NCBI GenBank assembly: GCA_024401695.1
Contig: JAKSKN010000004.1
Location: 124,001 to 188,000 of the forward strand
DNA length: 64,000 nucleotides
Source: Bacteroidales bacterium
Lineage (GTDB): Bacteria > Bacteroidota > Bacteroidia > Bacteroidales > UBA932
Direction: 5' to 3'
The translations under genes and the position numbers were made by a program. Each line of letters starts with the position of its first letter. Within the stretch, counting starts at the first letter, position 1. Below are positions 40,632-50,501 of this stretch, piece after piece. The notes under the pieces were generated by a model. That model had not been told where the DNA came from. It was given only the letters and a program-made list of their open reading frames with translations, and searched no databases.

Positions 40632-41278
40632 GCGGTGTTGACAATGCAAGGTTCCATACGGACAAGTCTATAAAGACTGTGTCTATCGACGAGATACCCC
40701 TGGCGTTCACGCTTCTCAAGCACGAGGCCGTGCCGTCCGTCGGAGGATGCTGTGTGACGTCCGTGTTCCAGGCTGTCAACATATACGACAGGCTTACGCA
40801 GTGTGAGACCCTGTGCATAGGCAGGACAGGCCGTGGAGTGGACTCGGACCTTGTGAACGAGGTAATAGCAGGGGCCAAGCCAAAGGGATACAAGACGTGG
40901 GCCGCGAGCGAGTGGCCCGTGTTCCGGTTTATAGGATTTTCCGGTGAACCGGATAGTGACGGCGACTACAAGTGTCTGGCCGTCAGGATGGTGAAGCTGG
41001 AGTTGAATCCGTCGAAGTATTTGACGGACCAGGCTGCCAGCGTTTATAGATTATGGCGTAAGTCACTGTACAAGTGCATATTGCCATGGCAGGCGGATCA
41101 GTGGGCGTACAACGTGATGTATAGGATGCAGCACGCAAAGTCGTCCACTGCCTGTAAGGAGCTCGCAAGCGGGCTCCCAGCATGTATGCAGGAGACGCTG
41201 GTATCCTGCTGTTCAAAGATAATGTCCAGCAAAAACGATTATAAATCATTATACGATTATATTTACGCCAATGACTGA
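40628..41278 (+). CDS. Unknown protein
   Basis: A 216-aa cysteine-containing soluble product; no motif recognised. ATGA overlap with the upstream gene and an 8-nt overlap with the next, so part of a tight operon between the polymerase and recombinase genes. Confidence 0.45.
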   Translation: MSGVDNARFHTDKSIKTVSIDEIPLAFTLLKHEAVPSVGGCCVTSVFQAVNIYDRLTQCETLCIGRTGRGVDSDLVNEVIAGAKPKGYKTWAASEWPVFRFIGFSGEPDSDGDYKCLAVRMVKLELNPSKYLTDQAASVYRLWRKSLYKCILPWQADQWAYNVMYRMQHAKSSTACKELASGLPACMQETLVSCCSKIMSSKNDYKSLYDYIYAND

Positions 41279-41885
41279 ATCAAACGAATCAATCGACAAC
41301 AATACCGCAGCAAAACAGGATGAACTTGCACAGACCGTCGACACCGGCACCGGTGGTTACACCGATATCGTGGACGACGTCATGCAGTACGCAGCCATAC
41401 AGGCCGAGGGTCAGGTGACTGCCATGTCTACGTCCATGACCAACTACGGAGAGGCGCACGGAAACTCGGTGCTCCTGTATATAGCCGGGGACGACAGGTT
41501 CCTGGAGGGTGTCAGGAAGGAGAGTTTCTCCGTGCTTGCCAAGGCACTCAAGAGGATAGTGATAGACGGCGAACCGCAGGACGACGATGCGGCGCTTTTG
41601 ATAAACGCAGACTTGAACCATTGCTGTGGAAAGGAGCTCGCAAGGGCGTACGTGACGTATTGCGAGGAGCACGACAGCGACAACCTGGCGGAGGCCAAGA
41701 GGATATTGTCGCTGTTCGATTTCGACGCCCCTCAGGGCTGCTTCATGGTGAAGCGCCATATAGAGGGAGAGTACAACACGATATCCGGCACGCTTGCCAA
41801 CGGGTTGGATAGCACCACTCCGCACGAGGTGCTGGAGGCGTTCTACGACAACGGCAGCGAGGATGGCGAGTCGAAAGGAGAATAA
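41271..41885 (+). CDS. Unknown acidic protein
   Basis: A 204-aa acidic product with polar, probably disordered ends. No motif recognised. Member of the operon between DNA polymerase and RecA. Confidence 0.45.
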   Translation: MTESNESIDNNTAAKQDELAQTVDTGTGGYTDIVDDVMQYAAIQAEGQVTAMSTSMTNYGEAHGNSVLLYIAGDDRFLEGVRKESFSVLAKALKRIVIDGEPQDDDAALLINADLNHCCGKELARAYVTYCEEHDSDNLAEAKRILSLFDFDAPQGCFMVKRHIEGEYNTISGTLANGLDSTTPHEVLEAFYDNGSEDGESKGE

Positions 41886-41886
41886 T

Positions 41887-42147
41887 ATGGACAACGGCAA
41901 TATTTGTGATATAAAGTGCCCGGTGTGCGGATGCCGGTCGTTCAGCTACACAAGGGTGGTGACGTACACCTCCGAGTTGAACTCCAAGGTAGAGGTGGGC
42001 ACCGATGGAAAGCCCGTTGTGGGCGAAGACGGGCTGCAAAGCCAAAGCAGCACCGCGGTTACATGTATGTATTGCGGGACGCAGATACATCATGCAGAGG
42101 TTATACTTGACAGGAAACAGGACAACAACGAACTTAACTTAATCTAA
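41887..42147 (+). CDS. Small zinc-ribbon protein
   Basis: An 86-aa product with CPVCGCRSF at the start and CMYCGTQIHH after about 50 residues, a two-knuckle zinc ribbon. Unusually for this genome it has a good Shine-Dalgarno sequence (AAAGGAGA) before the ATG. It could bind DNA or RNA in the replication block. Confidence 0.65.
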   Translation: MDNGNICDIKCPVCGCRSFSYTRVVTYTSELNSKVEVGTDGKPVVGEDGLQSQSSTAVTCMYCGTQIHHAEVILDRKQDNNELNLI

Positions 42148-42157
42148 TTACATTACT

Positions 42158-43549
42158 ATGAAGAGACTACAAGGCGGAAGCGCAGCTACTAACAGGATTG
42201 CAGAGTACAACAACGCTGGCGGCGGCGGGAGCAACGGCCCGGCCCTGCACATGTTCCACGACAAGTCGTTGCAGGTGGAGTTTGCGAAGGACGGGCACAA
42301 GGGTATAATCATGCCGTCGTTCGCCGTGGACCTGCATCCGGACGACAAGGCGTACATGACCAGCGTTGCGCCGTACAGGATAGTAGGCAGCAAGGACGAC
42401 GAGAGGGAGACGGAGTGCTTTACTCCGTGGTACAACCAGTTGAAGGCATACACTTTCTACGGAAAGTCCAAATGCCATTTCTTCTCGTGCGTGGAGTACA
42501 TCGACGACGACGGCAACCACCCGTGGAGGTGGGATCCGATAATGGACATGAGGAACGAGGTTTACAAGATGTCCGACAAGCTGGAGAACAACCCGCTCGG
42601 CTACCTGATCAAGCCAAAGGGCAAGAACGACATAACCTGGCTTCCCAGGGCGGCCGACGTCATGTTGATGAACGTGCTCTGCAAGCCTACCTACGACAAG
42701 GCGAAGGACAAGTCGGAGAGGGTTCGCATAATGCTGCTCAAGCAGATGGCAGGGGCCAAGCTGCTTGACGACCTGGATTGCAACTCGCTCAGGTCTGCAA
42801 AGACGCTGGTGGACGAGAACTGGCCGGACTACAAGCTGGGCGACGTGACCAACCCGCTCAGGCCGCTGCAGTTCACCGGCACCAAGATGGTGGGCGACAC
42901 CGGCATAGAGTATACCGGCATAGTGTTCAGCGACGAGAAGAACAAGCTCGGCAGCGACGTGGTGGTGCGCGAGAAGCTCACCAAGGCCCAGTTGTCCGAA
43001 AGGTACGACCTGATGGATGTGGAGAACCTGATATACATACCCACCTATGAGGAGATGGTGGATTTCCTTGTGCAGCTCCACGACATCCCGTACGACCTCC
43101 TGGAGAGTGCGTGCGCCGACAAGTACGACGGCACGTTCCCGCAGAGGAGCGCAGTCAAGAAGACCGTGTCCGCTCCAGAGCGGCCGGCGGCAGGCCGTTC
43201 GTCCGGACTGGCCGGCAAACGGTACGACAGGTACGACGAAGAGGATGAGGAGGACAATATTCCAGGGCTCGAGGACGACGATCCCAGGCAGCCGATAGAC
43301 GACGATCCCCCCTCGTTCGACGACGACGATGAGCCTGAGGAGCAGGCGCAGTCCGCGGCGCAGGACGGGGACGACCCCGGCAGCGCGTCGGACGACTTTG
43401 TCATGAAGTCGCTGATGGACGAGTCAATCAATCCGGACGGTCTGTCGGCCGAGGATTGGTACGATTGGGCTGCAAGCGTCGGTTTCCGGAGCCTGCACAC
43501 CGGTCAGCTCAGGCTGTTCGCCGAGTTGAAGAAGACTCGCAAGAAGTGA
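42158..43549 (+). CDS. Candidate single-stranded DNA-binding protein
   Basis: The 463-aa product has a positively patterned body with aromatic residues (YNQLKAYTFYGKSKCHFFSCVEY) and possible zinc ligands, then a long acidic, disordered region (about residues 365-415, EEDEEDNIPGLEDDD and following), then a short helical end. Size, acidic tail and position between a zinc protein and RecA resemble T4 gp32-like SSBs. No OB-fold can be proven by eye. Confidence 0.5.
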   Translation: MKRLQGGSAATNRIAEYNNAGGGGSNGPALHMFHDKSLQVEFAKDGHKGIIMPSFAVDLHPDDKAYMTSVAPYRIVGSKDDERETECFTPWYNQLKAYTFYGKSKCHFFSCVEYIDDDGNHPWRWDPIMDMRNEVYKMSDKLENNPLGYLIKPKGKNDITWLPRAADVMLMNVLCKPTYDKAKDKSERVRIMLLKQMAGAKLLDDLDCNSLRSAKTLVDENWPDYKLGDVTNPLRPLQFTGTKMVGDTGIEYTGIVFSDEKNKLGSDVVVREKLTKAQLSERYDLMDVENLIYIPTYEEMVDFLVQLHDIPYDLLESACADKYDGTFPQRSAVKKTVSAPERPAAGRSSGLAGKRYDRYDEEDEEDNIPGLEDDDPRQPIDDDPPSFDDDDEPEEQAQSAAQDGDDPGSASDDFVMKSLMDESINPDGLSAEDWYDWAASVGFRSLHTGQLRLFAELKKTRKK

Positions 43550-43581
43550 AAACACGGCGTGTATGTGCTATAATAGGCACA
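43546..43581 (+). promoter_or_regulatory. Promoter of the recA-like gene
   Basis: GTGAAA, 17-nt spacer, perfect TATAAT (43569-43574); ATG at 43601. The transcript would start in an inverted repeat (GTATGTGC/GCACATAC) that surrounds the -10 box. Confidence 0.65.
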
Positions 43582-43600
43582 TACACGCCAATAAACAAAT

Positions 43601-44935
43601 ATGCCAAGAATAAAGAAAGATGCTACTAAGGAAACCGCGAAGCCTGCCGCTGCAGGTGAAGTCCATGCAGTAACCGGCAAGAGGCTGGCTTGCGGCACGG
43701 GCGGTCCGTTGGCCGCCATAAAGAACAGCAGGAAGAAGTTCGATGAGGCGTCCCAGATGCGCCGCGACCTGTTGTCCAAGCTGGGTATGGGATCCGGATT
43801 GAAGGCCGCATCGGCGGTCAACAGGCCGTATATCCCGTATCCATGGATGGCCCTGCAATACCTCACCGGCAACATAGGGTTGCCAGTGCAGACGATCACG
43901 GAAGTGATAGGAAGCGACAAGCTGGGCAAGTCGTCGCTGATAATGGCGATGCTGGCCGCGTTCACCAGGGCGGGATGCTACTGCCTGTACATGTCGACGG
44001 AGTCCAAGACCCCGAAGGACAGGTGGGTTAGGGAGAGGTTGTCCGGAACGGATCCGGAGACCGCCAAGGACATAGCCGACGCCATAGACGTCGAGGAGAA
44101 CCAGTACACATACGGCGACATCGACAAGTTCATGAGGAACTGGGTGAAGATACGCCGTGTGGACGAGATGATACCGAAGAGCGAGCCGATAGTGGTGGTG
44201 ATAGACTCCATATCGTCTCCGTTGACCGGCGAGGGCGACAAGGCCCTCGTCGACGACGCCGCCAAGGAGGGCGGGCTTCAGCTCGGAGTGGACGACGTCA
44301 AGGAGAAGATGTGCGCCGCCGCCAGCTGGCTGCACAACTGGGTAAGGCACCTCAAACCGTGGCTTGAGAAGAACAACGTCACCCTGATATGCGTGTCCAG
44401 TCAGAACCAGGACACTAGCATATACAAGGTGGCCGACAAGAACAACCGAGTCAAGCGCGGCGGCGAGGCGTTGAACCAGAAGTCGGCTTTGCAGCTGATC
44501 CTGGCCAAGACGTCCGGTAAGCAGGCGTCGCTGGTGGACGGTGCAAAGAACGTCATACTGAAGTGCTACAAGAACTCGTACGGCGCAGAGCAGCGCGAGA
44601 TGGTGTACACGTTGAAACAGGAGGCGTACAAGTACGGAGATACGGACACGTATACCGAGCAGGCCATAGATATGAGCACCACGTTGTGCAACATATTGAT
44701 GGACAACCATTTGCTCGGTCTCACGTGTAACAGGAAGAAATACTCGTCCGAAGAGCTGGGACTGTACCAGGTGTCGGCCGAGGAGGTGGAGAACAAGATA
44801 AACAGCGACGAGGCCCTGCAGTGCAAGGTCGGCAGCCTGCTCAAGATAGACGGTTATGAATACGAAGAGGAAAAACGCCCCGAGGCTGAGCGAGGGGACG
44901 ATGACCAAGTGGCTGGCGAAGGCACTGAAGGTTGA
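43601..44935 (+). CDS. RecA/UvsX-like recombinase
   Basis: The 444-aa product has the RecA core: EVIGSDKLGKSS (Walker A variant, about residues 102-113), YMSTES, IVVVIDSISS (Walker B), TLICVSSQNQD (loop 1/Gln sensor region), then KRGGEALNQKSALQLIL, where loop 2 ends. The N-terminus is basic and alanine-rich and the C-terminus acidic, as in UvsX. It drives strand exchange in phage recombination, with SbcCD and the helicases as likely partners. The next gene starts inside its last 80 nt. Confidence 0.88.
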   Translation: MPRIKKDATKETAKPAAAGEVHAVTGKRLACGTGGPLAAIKNSRKKFDEASQMRRDLLSKLGMGSGLKAASAVNRPYIPYPWMALQYLTGNIGLPVQTITEVIGSDKLGKSSLIMAMLAAFTRAGCYCLYMSTESKTPKDRWVRERLSGTDPETAKDIADAIDVEENQYTYGDIDKFMRNWVKIRRVDEMIPKSEPIVVVIDSISSPLTGEGDKALVDDAAKEGGLQLGVDDVKEKMCAAASWLHNWVRHLKPWLEKNNVTLICVSSQNQDTSIYKVADKNNRVKRGGEALNQKSALQLILAKTSGKQASLVDGAKNVILKCYKNSYGAEQREMVYTLKQEAYKYGDTDTYTEQAIDMSTTLCNILMDNHLLGLTCNRKKYSSEELGLYQVSAEEVENKINSDEALQCKVGSLLKIDGYEYEEEKRPEAERGDDDQVAGEGTEG

Positions 44936-45389
44936 CATATCTGTCGAGGCCGAGCAGCTGTACAGCGCAACGGATATCAGTTTGAACCTGTACGATGAAA
45001 TGAACTTCATCTGCGAGAGGTTCAATGTGAGGGGCCTGCCGTATGCATTTACGGCCAGGTCTCCTCTCATGCCGGTATTCCGGGAGCTGGCTGACAGGGA
45101 GGAGAACGCGGACGAGGGCATGTTCACCGTCATAGCGTCCGACTCGTCGCTTGGAGGACCCGACTCGATATTCATACTGCACGTGTTTTTCGGCGAGGAC
45201 GACGAGCAGGTCGCTGGGCAGTTGGCTATAAACCACAGCTTGCTGCTTACAAGTGCCGCGTCGACAGGGGAGGGTGTGCCGGTGACGTTTACCACGCCGC
45301 TGGTGACCACCCCTGGAGGCCCGTCGTTTATGGTGTCCGGTATTCACGCAGTGTCTGCAAGGATGCTGGCTGATGGCGAAATGACGTGA
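44856..45389 (+). CDS. Unknown protein overlapping the recombinase gene
   Basis: A 177-aa product with a basic start and beta-rich body. The 80-nt overlap with the recombinase gene implies coupling; a UvsY-like mediator is a guess without sequence support. Confidence 0.5.
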   Translation: MNTKRKNAPRLSEGTMTKWLAKALKVDISVEAEQLYSATDISLNLYDEMNFICERFNVRGLPYAFTARSPLMPVFRELADREENADEGMFTVIASDSSLGGPDSIFILHVFFGEDDEQVAGQLAINHSLLLTSAASTGEGVPVTFTTPLVTTPGGPSFMVSGIHAVSARMLADGEMT

Positions 45390-45390
45390 T

Positions 45391-45867
45391 ATGGACATCC
45401 TGGAGCAACCGCCGTTCTGCAACAAACGTAGCAGGATGGGTATTTTATGCAAGGTCAGGGTAAGGGATCCATACAGGCTGGACGAGATAGACGAGGCCGG
45501 TTACGGTGACGTGCTGGCCCCTATGCTGCTGGATGTAGACTGGGACACCCTGGCAGGAGTGTACGCGGTCGAGTCGTCTGTTCCGTTGGAGGAATACTAC
45601 ACGAACAGCACTCGCGGGTTTGAGCCGACGTACGAGGAATACAAGGAGGCCGTTATGAAGGCCGTGATCGACCTAGACGATTACGAGCCGCTTGAAAACG
45701 GCGATTCGCTGCTGTATTTGGACAGCACCGGAGGATGGCACGCAAGGGCGTGCCGTTTTGTGGACAGGACGGCGAACCTTCCTGTCATAAGCATAGATAC
45801 AAACCCTGAAGTAAAACTGGCTATTGTGGAGACTGTCCGCAAGGAGCCGAGGGCCGGTAAGCCTTGA
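45391..45867 (+). CDS. Unknown protein
   Basis: A 158-aa soluble alpha/beta product with no recognised motif. Starts 1 nt after the upstream stop. Confidence 0.5.
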   Translation: MDILEQPPFCNKRSRMGILCKVRVRDPYRLDEIDEAGYGDVLAPMLLDVDWDTLAGVYAVESSVPLEEYYTNSTRGFEPTYEEYKEAVMKAVIDLDDYEPLENGDSLLYLDSTGGWHARACRFVDRTANLPVISIDTNPEVKLAIVETVRKEPRAGKP

Positions 45868-45914
45868 AACTGCCAACCACAATTATTAACAAACAAACAT
45901 TATTTATTATTACT

Positions 45915-46559
45915 ATGAATACTATCGCAAACGAAATAGCCGAATCCATGGAACTCACCCGCGAAGCCGTGCACAACGAGATGTTCTGCCTTGAGCTTGC
46001 AACCATCATGTGCTCCCCTGAACACTGCGGCACCATAGACGTCGCCCAGTGCGTGACCAACCCGACCAAGTTCATACTCGTGAAGTACCTCAAGTCCGGC
46101 AACAAGCTTCACATTTGTATCGACAACGGTTCAGTGGAAATACGCGTGGTGGACGGACGGGACGGCCGCGACAACATTATCAAGTGCATCGTGCCGGAAT
46201 GCCAGACCGTGCTCCGCAACGCCATCACCACCTATGTGCGCCAGGTCAAGGAGCTGAAGAAGCGCGAGGAGAATGAAGCCATGGACGCGGTGTCTGCCGA
46301 GATAGACGCCGAGATAGCCTCCCTCGGAGTCCGTCCGGTTGCCCAGGCCCCTGTAGCCCAGGCGCCGGTGCAGGCTGCTCCCGGCGTATCGCCCATGCTT
46401 CGTCCGATGCCGGTCGAGGAAAGCGTGAGGCTGGCCAAGGTTATCATCTCGGCCATAGAGGCTGCCAAGCCCGACAAGCCCGCCAAGCCCAAGAAGTCCG
46501 GCAAGGCCAAGAAGGCCAAGAAGGACGACAAGGGCAAGGCGCCCAAGAAGACCAAGTAA
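45915..46559 (+). CDS. Protein with histone H1-like lysine tail
   Basis: The 214-aa product has a globular N-terminal 130 residues with CxxC-like cysteines spread out, a Pro/Ala/Gln linker (VAQAPVAQAPVQ) and a Lys/Ala/Pro tail (KPKKSGKAKKAKKDDKGK). Such tails bind DNA non-specifically. It is followed by a terminator, so it is probably well expressed and independently controlled. Confidence 0.55.
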   Translation: MNTIANEIAESMELTREAVHNEMFCLELATIMCSPEHCGTIDVAQCVTNPTKFILVKYLKSGNKLHICIDNGSVEIRVVDGRDGRDNIIKCIVPECQTVLRNAITTYVRQVKELKKREENEAMDAVSAEIDAEIASLGVRPVAQAPVAQAPVQAAPGVSPMLRPMPVEESVRLAKVIISAIEAAKPDKPAKPKKSGKAKKAKKDDKGKAPKKTK

Positions 46560-46569
46560 CCATCCGACC

Positions 46570-46610
46570 CGGGCATGTCGTTAAACTGCCCGATATTGTT
46601 TTTTATTTTT
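46570..46610 (+). terminator. Rho-independent terminator
   Basis: CGGGCA pairs with TGCCCG (46570-46592), followed by a T-rich run up to the next ATG. Confidence 0.75.
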
Positions 46611-47261
46611 ATGTTTATTACGAGGAAGAGGGACTATAACCGTGGTCTCAACAAGAAATACACTTGCCACGACACATACAGGATGAGCGGGCAATTGGAG
46701 CTGCTGCGCCGTATAGAAAGCGCCATGCAGCACGGGATTGCTGAATACAACTCCAGCGCTTGTGATAAAATACTATTCAAAGTGGTTATAGGCGACAGCG
46801 CCATAGAGCGTGAGACGCCAGAGGAAATAGGGTCCGCCATTTTCGAGCCGTTTATATTTGACTCTGAGATAGCCGGAGGATGCGGATCAGACGAGCTGTT
46901 GGATGTACATTTCAAGTATCACTCCGATATTCAGGACGAGCTTGCGCGCTGCATGTTCCTGTACGCAGGCATGTGCGGTGTGAAAATAGGGTTCAAGGCA
47001 ACGAGGTGGGGAACCTGGTGCAGGTATGCCGTTGTTGGATGCGACGAGCACCACCTGTTCGGAGACAATCTCGGAGTGAGGTTTCTGGCAGGCTGTCCGG
47101 CGCATTTTAAGGCTGACGGGTACTACGCCGATGCAGACGCGGCAAGGAAGGCCGTGGCGGCGTGCACCGGGCTGAGCGATAGCGACAGTGGCCAGTCTAT
47201 CGAGTTGGACGATATTATGACTAAATGCGTTTTTCCTGTCGTGCAGACAACAGTGCTGTGA
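46611..47261 (+). CDS. Unknown protein
   Basis: A 216-aa soluble product with scattered cysteines. I took the ATG at 46611 because the frame upstream runs through a terminator. No recognised domain. Confidence 0.45.
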   Translation: MFITRKRDYNRGLNKKYTCHDTYRMSGQLELLRRIESAMQHGIAEYNSSACDKILFKVVIGDSAIERETPEEIGSAIFEPFIFDSEIAGGCGSDELLDVHFKYHSDIQDELARCMFLYAGMCGVKIGFKATRWGTWCRYAVVGCDEHHLFGDNLGVRFLAGCPAHFKADGYYADADAARKAVAACTGLSDSDSGQSIELDDIMTKCVFPVVQTTVL

Positions 47262-47296
47262 CAGGAACATAACATGGAAACTATATTGAAACAATT

Positions 47297-47785
47297 ATGG
47301 AGAGACATTTCAAGGTAAAGGATGCATACAAGGTGTTCACCGAGGAGCTAGGCATAAGGGACTGTATGGCGGCGGGTCTTGTACACCGCGACTACTGGAC
47401 GCTGCTGGACATGATGAAGGAAGTGGCAATGGATGAGCGTAGGCCTCCGAAGTTTATCACCGAAGACCACCTGAACGACTTCTTGTCCAGGTGCGACGAC
47501 GTTTTGAGAGGATACATATACAAGTTCGATGCGTACACCGGGCGCATGTGCATAGACATGGAGGACGGCTGCAACATAGAGTTCTGGCTTGAAGAGGTGA
47601 TAGTACCGGAACTGCTTGCAAACCCGGATGAAATGGACAAGTGGGCGCCTTGGTACCGGCAGGACCTGGATGTAATAGACAGGGTTATAGAGGAGGAGAG
47701 CTCCTGCGGCATATCGGAATCCGATATAAGGATATACGACTTGTCGTCGGACGGGGAGATTGTATTGAAGTACAAAGCCGACTAA
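47297..47785 (+). CDS. Unknown acidic protein
   Basis: A 162-aa acidic helical product without recognised motifs, 12 nt upstream of the RecQ-like helicase gene. Confidence 0.5.
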   Translation: MERHFKVKDAYKVFTEELGIRDCMAAGLVHRDYWTLLDMMKEVAMDERRPPKFITEDHLNDFLSRCDDVLRGYIYKFDAYTGRMCIDMEDGCNIEFWLEEVIVPELLANPDEMDKWAPWYRQDLDVIDRVIEEESSCGISESDIRIYDLSSDGEIVLKYKAD

Positions 47786-47797
47786 TACGTTTTATAT

Positions 47798-49480
47798 ATG
47801 ACTACCGAAGACAACAAAGATACATCAAGGCTGGAGGAGGGGCTGCTGGCGCTGCCCGACGCCTTGGACCAAATGGGGTACACCGACTTGAGGCCGGGGC
47901 AGAGGGAGGCGCTCGAGTCTATATTCGACGGCAACGACACGTTTGTGGTGTTGGCCACTGGAGCCGGCAAGTCCGCGCTGTACGCATTGCCGACCATCGC
48001 CCTGAAGCTGAAGACCATAGTGTTCAGCCCTCTGGTGTCGCTGATGCAGGACCAGGTTCGCAGCATGAACCTCAAGGGCATCAAGGCCGGCGCGCTTAAC
48101 AGCTCGCAGACAGACGCGCAGAACGTGACTGCGCTGAAGATGTGGTGCGACGGTACGCTTCAGATGATGTTCGTGGCTCCCGAGCGTATAGAGAACGACC
48201 AGTTCAAGAACGCCATGCGTACAATAAAGCCGGATATGGTGGTTTTGGACGAGGCGCATTGCATGTCCAACTGGACTGCAACCTTCAGGCCGTCGTACAA
48301 GCTGTGCGGCGAAATGGTGAAGACCCTGAATCCGTGGATCACGCTTGCGCTGACGGCGACAGCCACCAAGGACATCATATCCGACGTGGCGTCCATCCTG
48401 AAGATGAACAACCCGAAGGTGTGCAAGCACTATGTGAAGAGGGACAACCTCAAGCTCAGTTCAAGCCGCATAGACGCAGGCAGCCTGAAACCCAGCGTGC
48501 TGGACATGTGCCGGAAGATAGACGGAAGCGTCATAGTGTACTGTGCGTCTGTGAACAACGTCATGTCAACGTACGAGTACCTGCACAATGCAGGCGAGTC
48601 TGTGACGTACTATCACGGACAGATCCAGCAGCCGTCGATGAAGGAGGTGAACATGAGGTCGTTCATGTCCGGCGAGAGCCGCATATGCGTTGCCACCAAC
48701 GCGTTCGGGATGGGTATAGACAAATCGGACATACGAGGAGTGATACACGCCGACCCTCCAGGTTCTGTGGAGGCGGTGTCCCAGGAGGTCGGCAGGGCCG
48801 GCAGGGACGGAAAGGACAGCGTGTGCCACATGTTCTACACGGACGACGGCTGGCACATACAGGAGAGCCTGTTCGCAAGGAGCAACCCGTCCGCGCACAC
48901 GATGAGCGTCGTGTACAGCACGTTGAACAAGCTGGCCGACAGTAACAGGCAGGTGGCGCTGTCCGTGGACAACATAGGAGTGGAGGCGGGCATAGACGGA
49001 GGGGAGGCCACAGGTGCGTTCAACTACCTGATGATGCTGGACGTGATCCGAAGGGACAACCCTACCGACAAGACGCTCAAGGTTACGGTGAACAACACCG
49101 ATTTCAGCGGCCTCAACGCCACCAGGAAGGCCATCATGGAGTGCATCATGACAGAGGCGGTGCCGGACGGCGAGACGTCCCTGGGCAACAAGATGTACAG
49201 GGGAGTCGACCCTGTGTACATGGCAGAGAGACTGAACAAGGGCGAGGCCACCATAAAGTCCAACATCACGCAGCTGAAGAAGGACGGGTACATAGACGTG
49301 ATCACGCCTCCAAGGTGCAAGATCACCACTATATTGAAGGACCTGCCGCCAGAGGCGCTTGCCGCTGCCGACAAGAGGAGGTCGCTGGAGATGACAAAGC
49401 TGGCCAGCGTATTGAAGTACATAGACACGCCTGACAAGGACAAGGCGGATTTCATTCAAGATTATTTCGACAAGGCATGA
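47798..49480 (+). CDS. recQ: RecQ-like DNA helicase
   Basis: The 560-aa product has all helicase motifs of RecQ: LRPGQREAL (motif 0), ATGAGKSALY (Walker A, about residue 51), SPLVSLMQDQV (Ia), VLDEAHCMSNW (DEAH with the RecQ-type aromatic continuation), LTATATKD (III), VIVYCAS (IV), ATNAFGMGIDKSDIR (V) and QEVGRAGRDG (VI). A helical C-terminal region follows; cysteines of a RecQ zinc domain are not evident. It unwinds recombination intermediates. Confidence 0.92.
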   Translation: MTTEDNKDTSRLEEGLLALPDALDQMGYTDLRPGQREALESIFDGNDTFVVLATGAGKSALYALPTIALKLKTIVFSPLVSLMQDQVRSMNLKGIKAGALNSSQTDAQNVTALKMWCDGTLQMMFVAPERIENDQFKNAMRTIKPDMVVLDEAHCMSNWTATFRPSYKLCGEMVKTLNPWITLALTATATKDIISDVASILKMNNPKVCKHYVKRDNLKLSSSRIDAGSLKPSVLDMCRKIDGSVIVYCASVNNVMSTYEYLHNAGESVTYYHGQIQQPSMKEVNMRSFMSGESRICVATNAFGMGIDKSDIRGVIHADPPGSVEAVSQEVGRAGRDGKDSVCHMFYTDDGWHIQESLFARSNPSAHTMSVVYSTLNKLADSNRQVALSVDNIGVEAGIDGGEATGAFNYLMMLDVIRRDNPTDKTLKVTVNNTDFSGLNATRKAIMECIMTEAVPDGETSLGNKMYRGVDPVYMAERLNKGEATIKSNITQLKKDGYIDVITPPRCKITTILKDLPPEALAAADKRRSLEMTKLASVLKYIDTPDKDKADFIQDYFDKA

Positions 49481-50067
49481 GTACGATAAACGAAGAGGAT
49501 TACACCTACGACATAGGTGACATAGTGCGGATAGTCGAGTTCGCCGGTTTCTACTACCCCGACAACATACCGGACTACTACAGCGAGTGGATGGTGGTCA
49601 AGGACAGCAGGAACTTGGATTACGACGACGATTACCCGGGGCCGCAGCTGCTTCCTGTGGTGTTCAACGAGAAGCTCGGCATGTACGAGGTTGCCGCAGA
49701 TTTCGCGGGAGGCATATCCATAGAAGAGCCAAACGACTACCACAGCAAGTCGTCCGCCTCCAACCTGAAGGTCTCTCCAAACGGAGCCAAGTGCGTACCG
49801 GCGTGCTTCCTGGAGAAGACGGGCGGCAGGGCCGTACTGCTGGCAGCCAAGGCGCTGCCGTCGGTAAAGGGCTGCAATGTGCCTGACGGCGTGATAACCA
49901 TCATTTATGTGAAGGTTGGCAGGGAAGACGGCAGGATGAGGCTCGTCGGTACAGTGTACAACGAGGAGTTTGCCGCGCTACTGGCCAAGAACTATATTGA
50001 CAGATATGCAGAAAATGGAAGCGGAGAATCTGGAGAAGGCGGGGGAGATACTGGGCAGCCTTCCTGA
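49477..50067 (+). CDS. Unknown protein
   Basis: A 196-aa product, beta-rich and acidic at the start, ending in a glycine/glutamate tail. The 4-nt overlap with recQ shows coupling. It overlaps the next gene by about 60 nt. Confidence 0.45.
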   Translation: MSTINEEDYTYDIGDIVRIVEFAGFYYPDNIPDYYSEWMVVKDSRNLDYDDDYPGPQLLPVVFNEKLGMYEVAADFAGGISIEEPNDYHSKSSASNLKVSPNGAKCVPACFLEKTGGRAVLLAAKALPSVKGCNVPDGVITIIYVKVGREDGRMRLVGTVYNEEFAALLAKNYIDRYAENGSGESGEGGGDTGQPS

Positions 50068-50437
50068 CAACGGAAAGCCCAAGGGGCTCAACCTGGACGT
50101 AACCACGACAATGACGTGCGCCTGTGGGCACACGATACACGCGTTGACACCGGACTTCTTCAAGTTCATGAGCGACGGCGTGCTGATGTTCCAGAACAAC
50201 GTGTGTCCGGGCTGCAAGGAGGGCGAGCGTGCCGATAGGGAAATGGCCCGGTTCGTGTGCATCAACTGCAAGAGGGCGTGGTTCCGCATACCACCCACCA
50301 AGGATGCCACTGGATTCAAGTTCGAGGCAGGGAAGTCGTACCATACGGCCGGCTGCCCGCATTGTACGGACGATACCATCAAGGCAGTGAAGATAATAGA
50401 GAAGATGCTGCACGACAAAAAGTTGGGAAGAACGTAA
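50006..50437 (+). CDS. Zinc-finger protein
   Basis: The 143-aa product has CACGHTIHAL, CPGC, CINC and CPHC, that is, two four-ligand zinc sites spread across the chain, with a helical start and end. It overlaps the end of the upstream gene. It may act in transcription or replication; no family recognised. Confidence 0.6.
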   Translation: MQKMEAENLEKAGEILGSLPDNGKPKGLNLDVTTTMTCACGHTIHALTPDFFKFMSDGVLMFQNNVCPGCKEGERADREMARFVCINCKRAWFRIPPTKDATGFKFEAGKSYHTAGCPHCTDDTIKAVKIIEKMLHDKKLGRT

Positions 50438-50443
50438 TTTTTG

Positions 50444-50479
50444 TTGACAGCCATAAGGATAGGTGAGATACTAAGTGGC
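50444..50479 (+). promoter_or_regulatory. Sigma70-type promoter
   Basis: Perfect TTGACA (50444-50449), 17-nt spacer, GATACT (50467-50472). ATG at 50502, leader about 22 nt without a Shine-Dalgarno sequence. Confidence 0.75.
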
Positions 50480-50501
50480 GTAACAAACCTATCTAGATTA
50501 T

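Noticed and set aside
43568-45310. A 580-codon minus-strand frame opposite the recombinase gene
   Set aside because: Antisense shadow; the RecA motifs on the plus strand explain the open frame.
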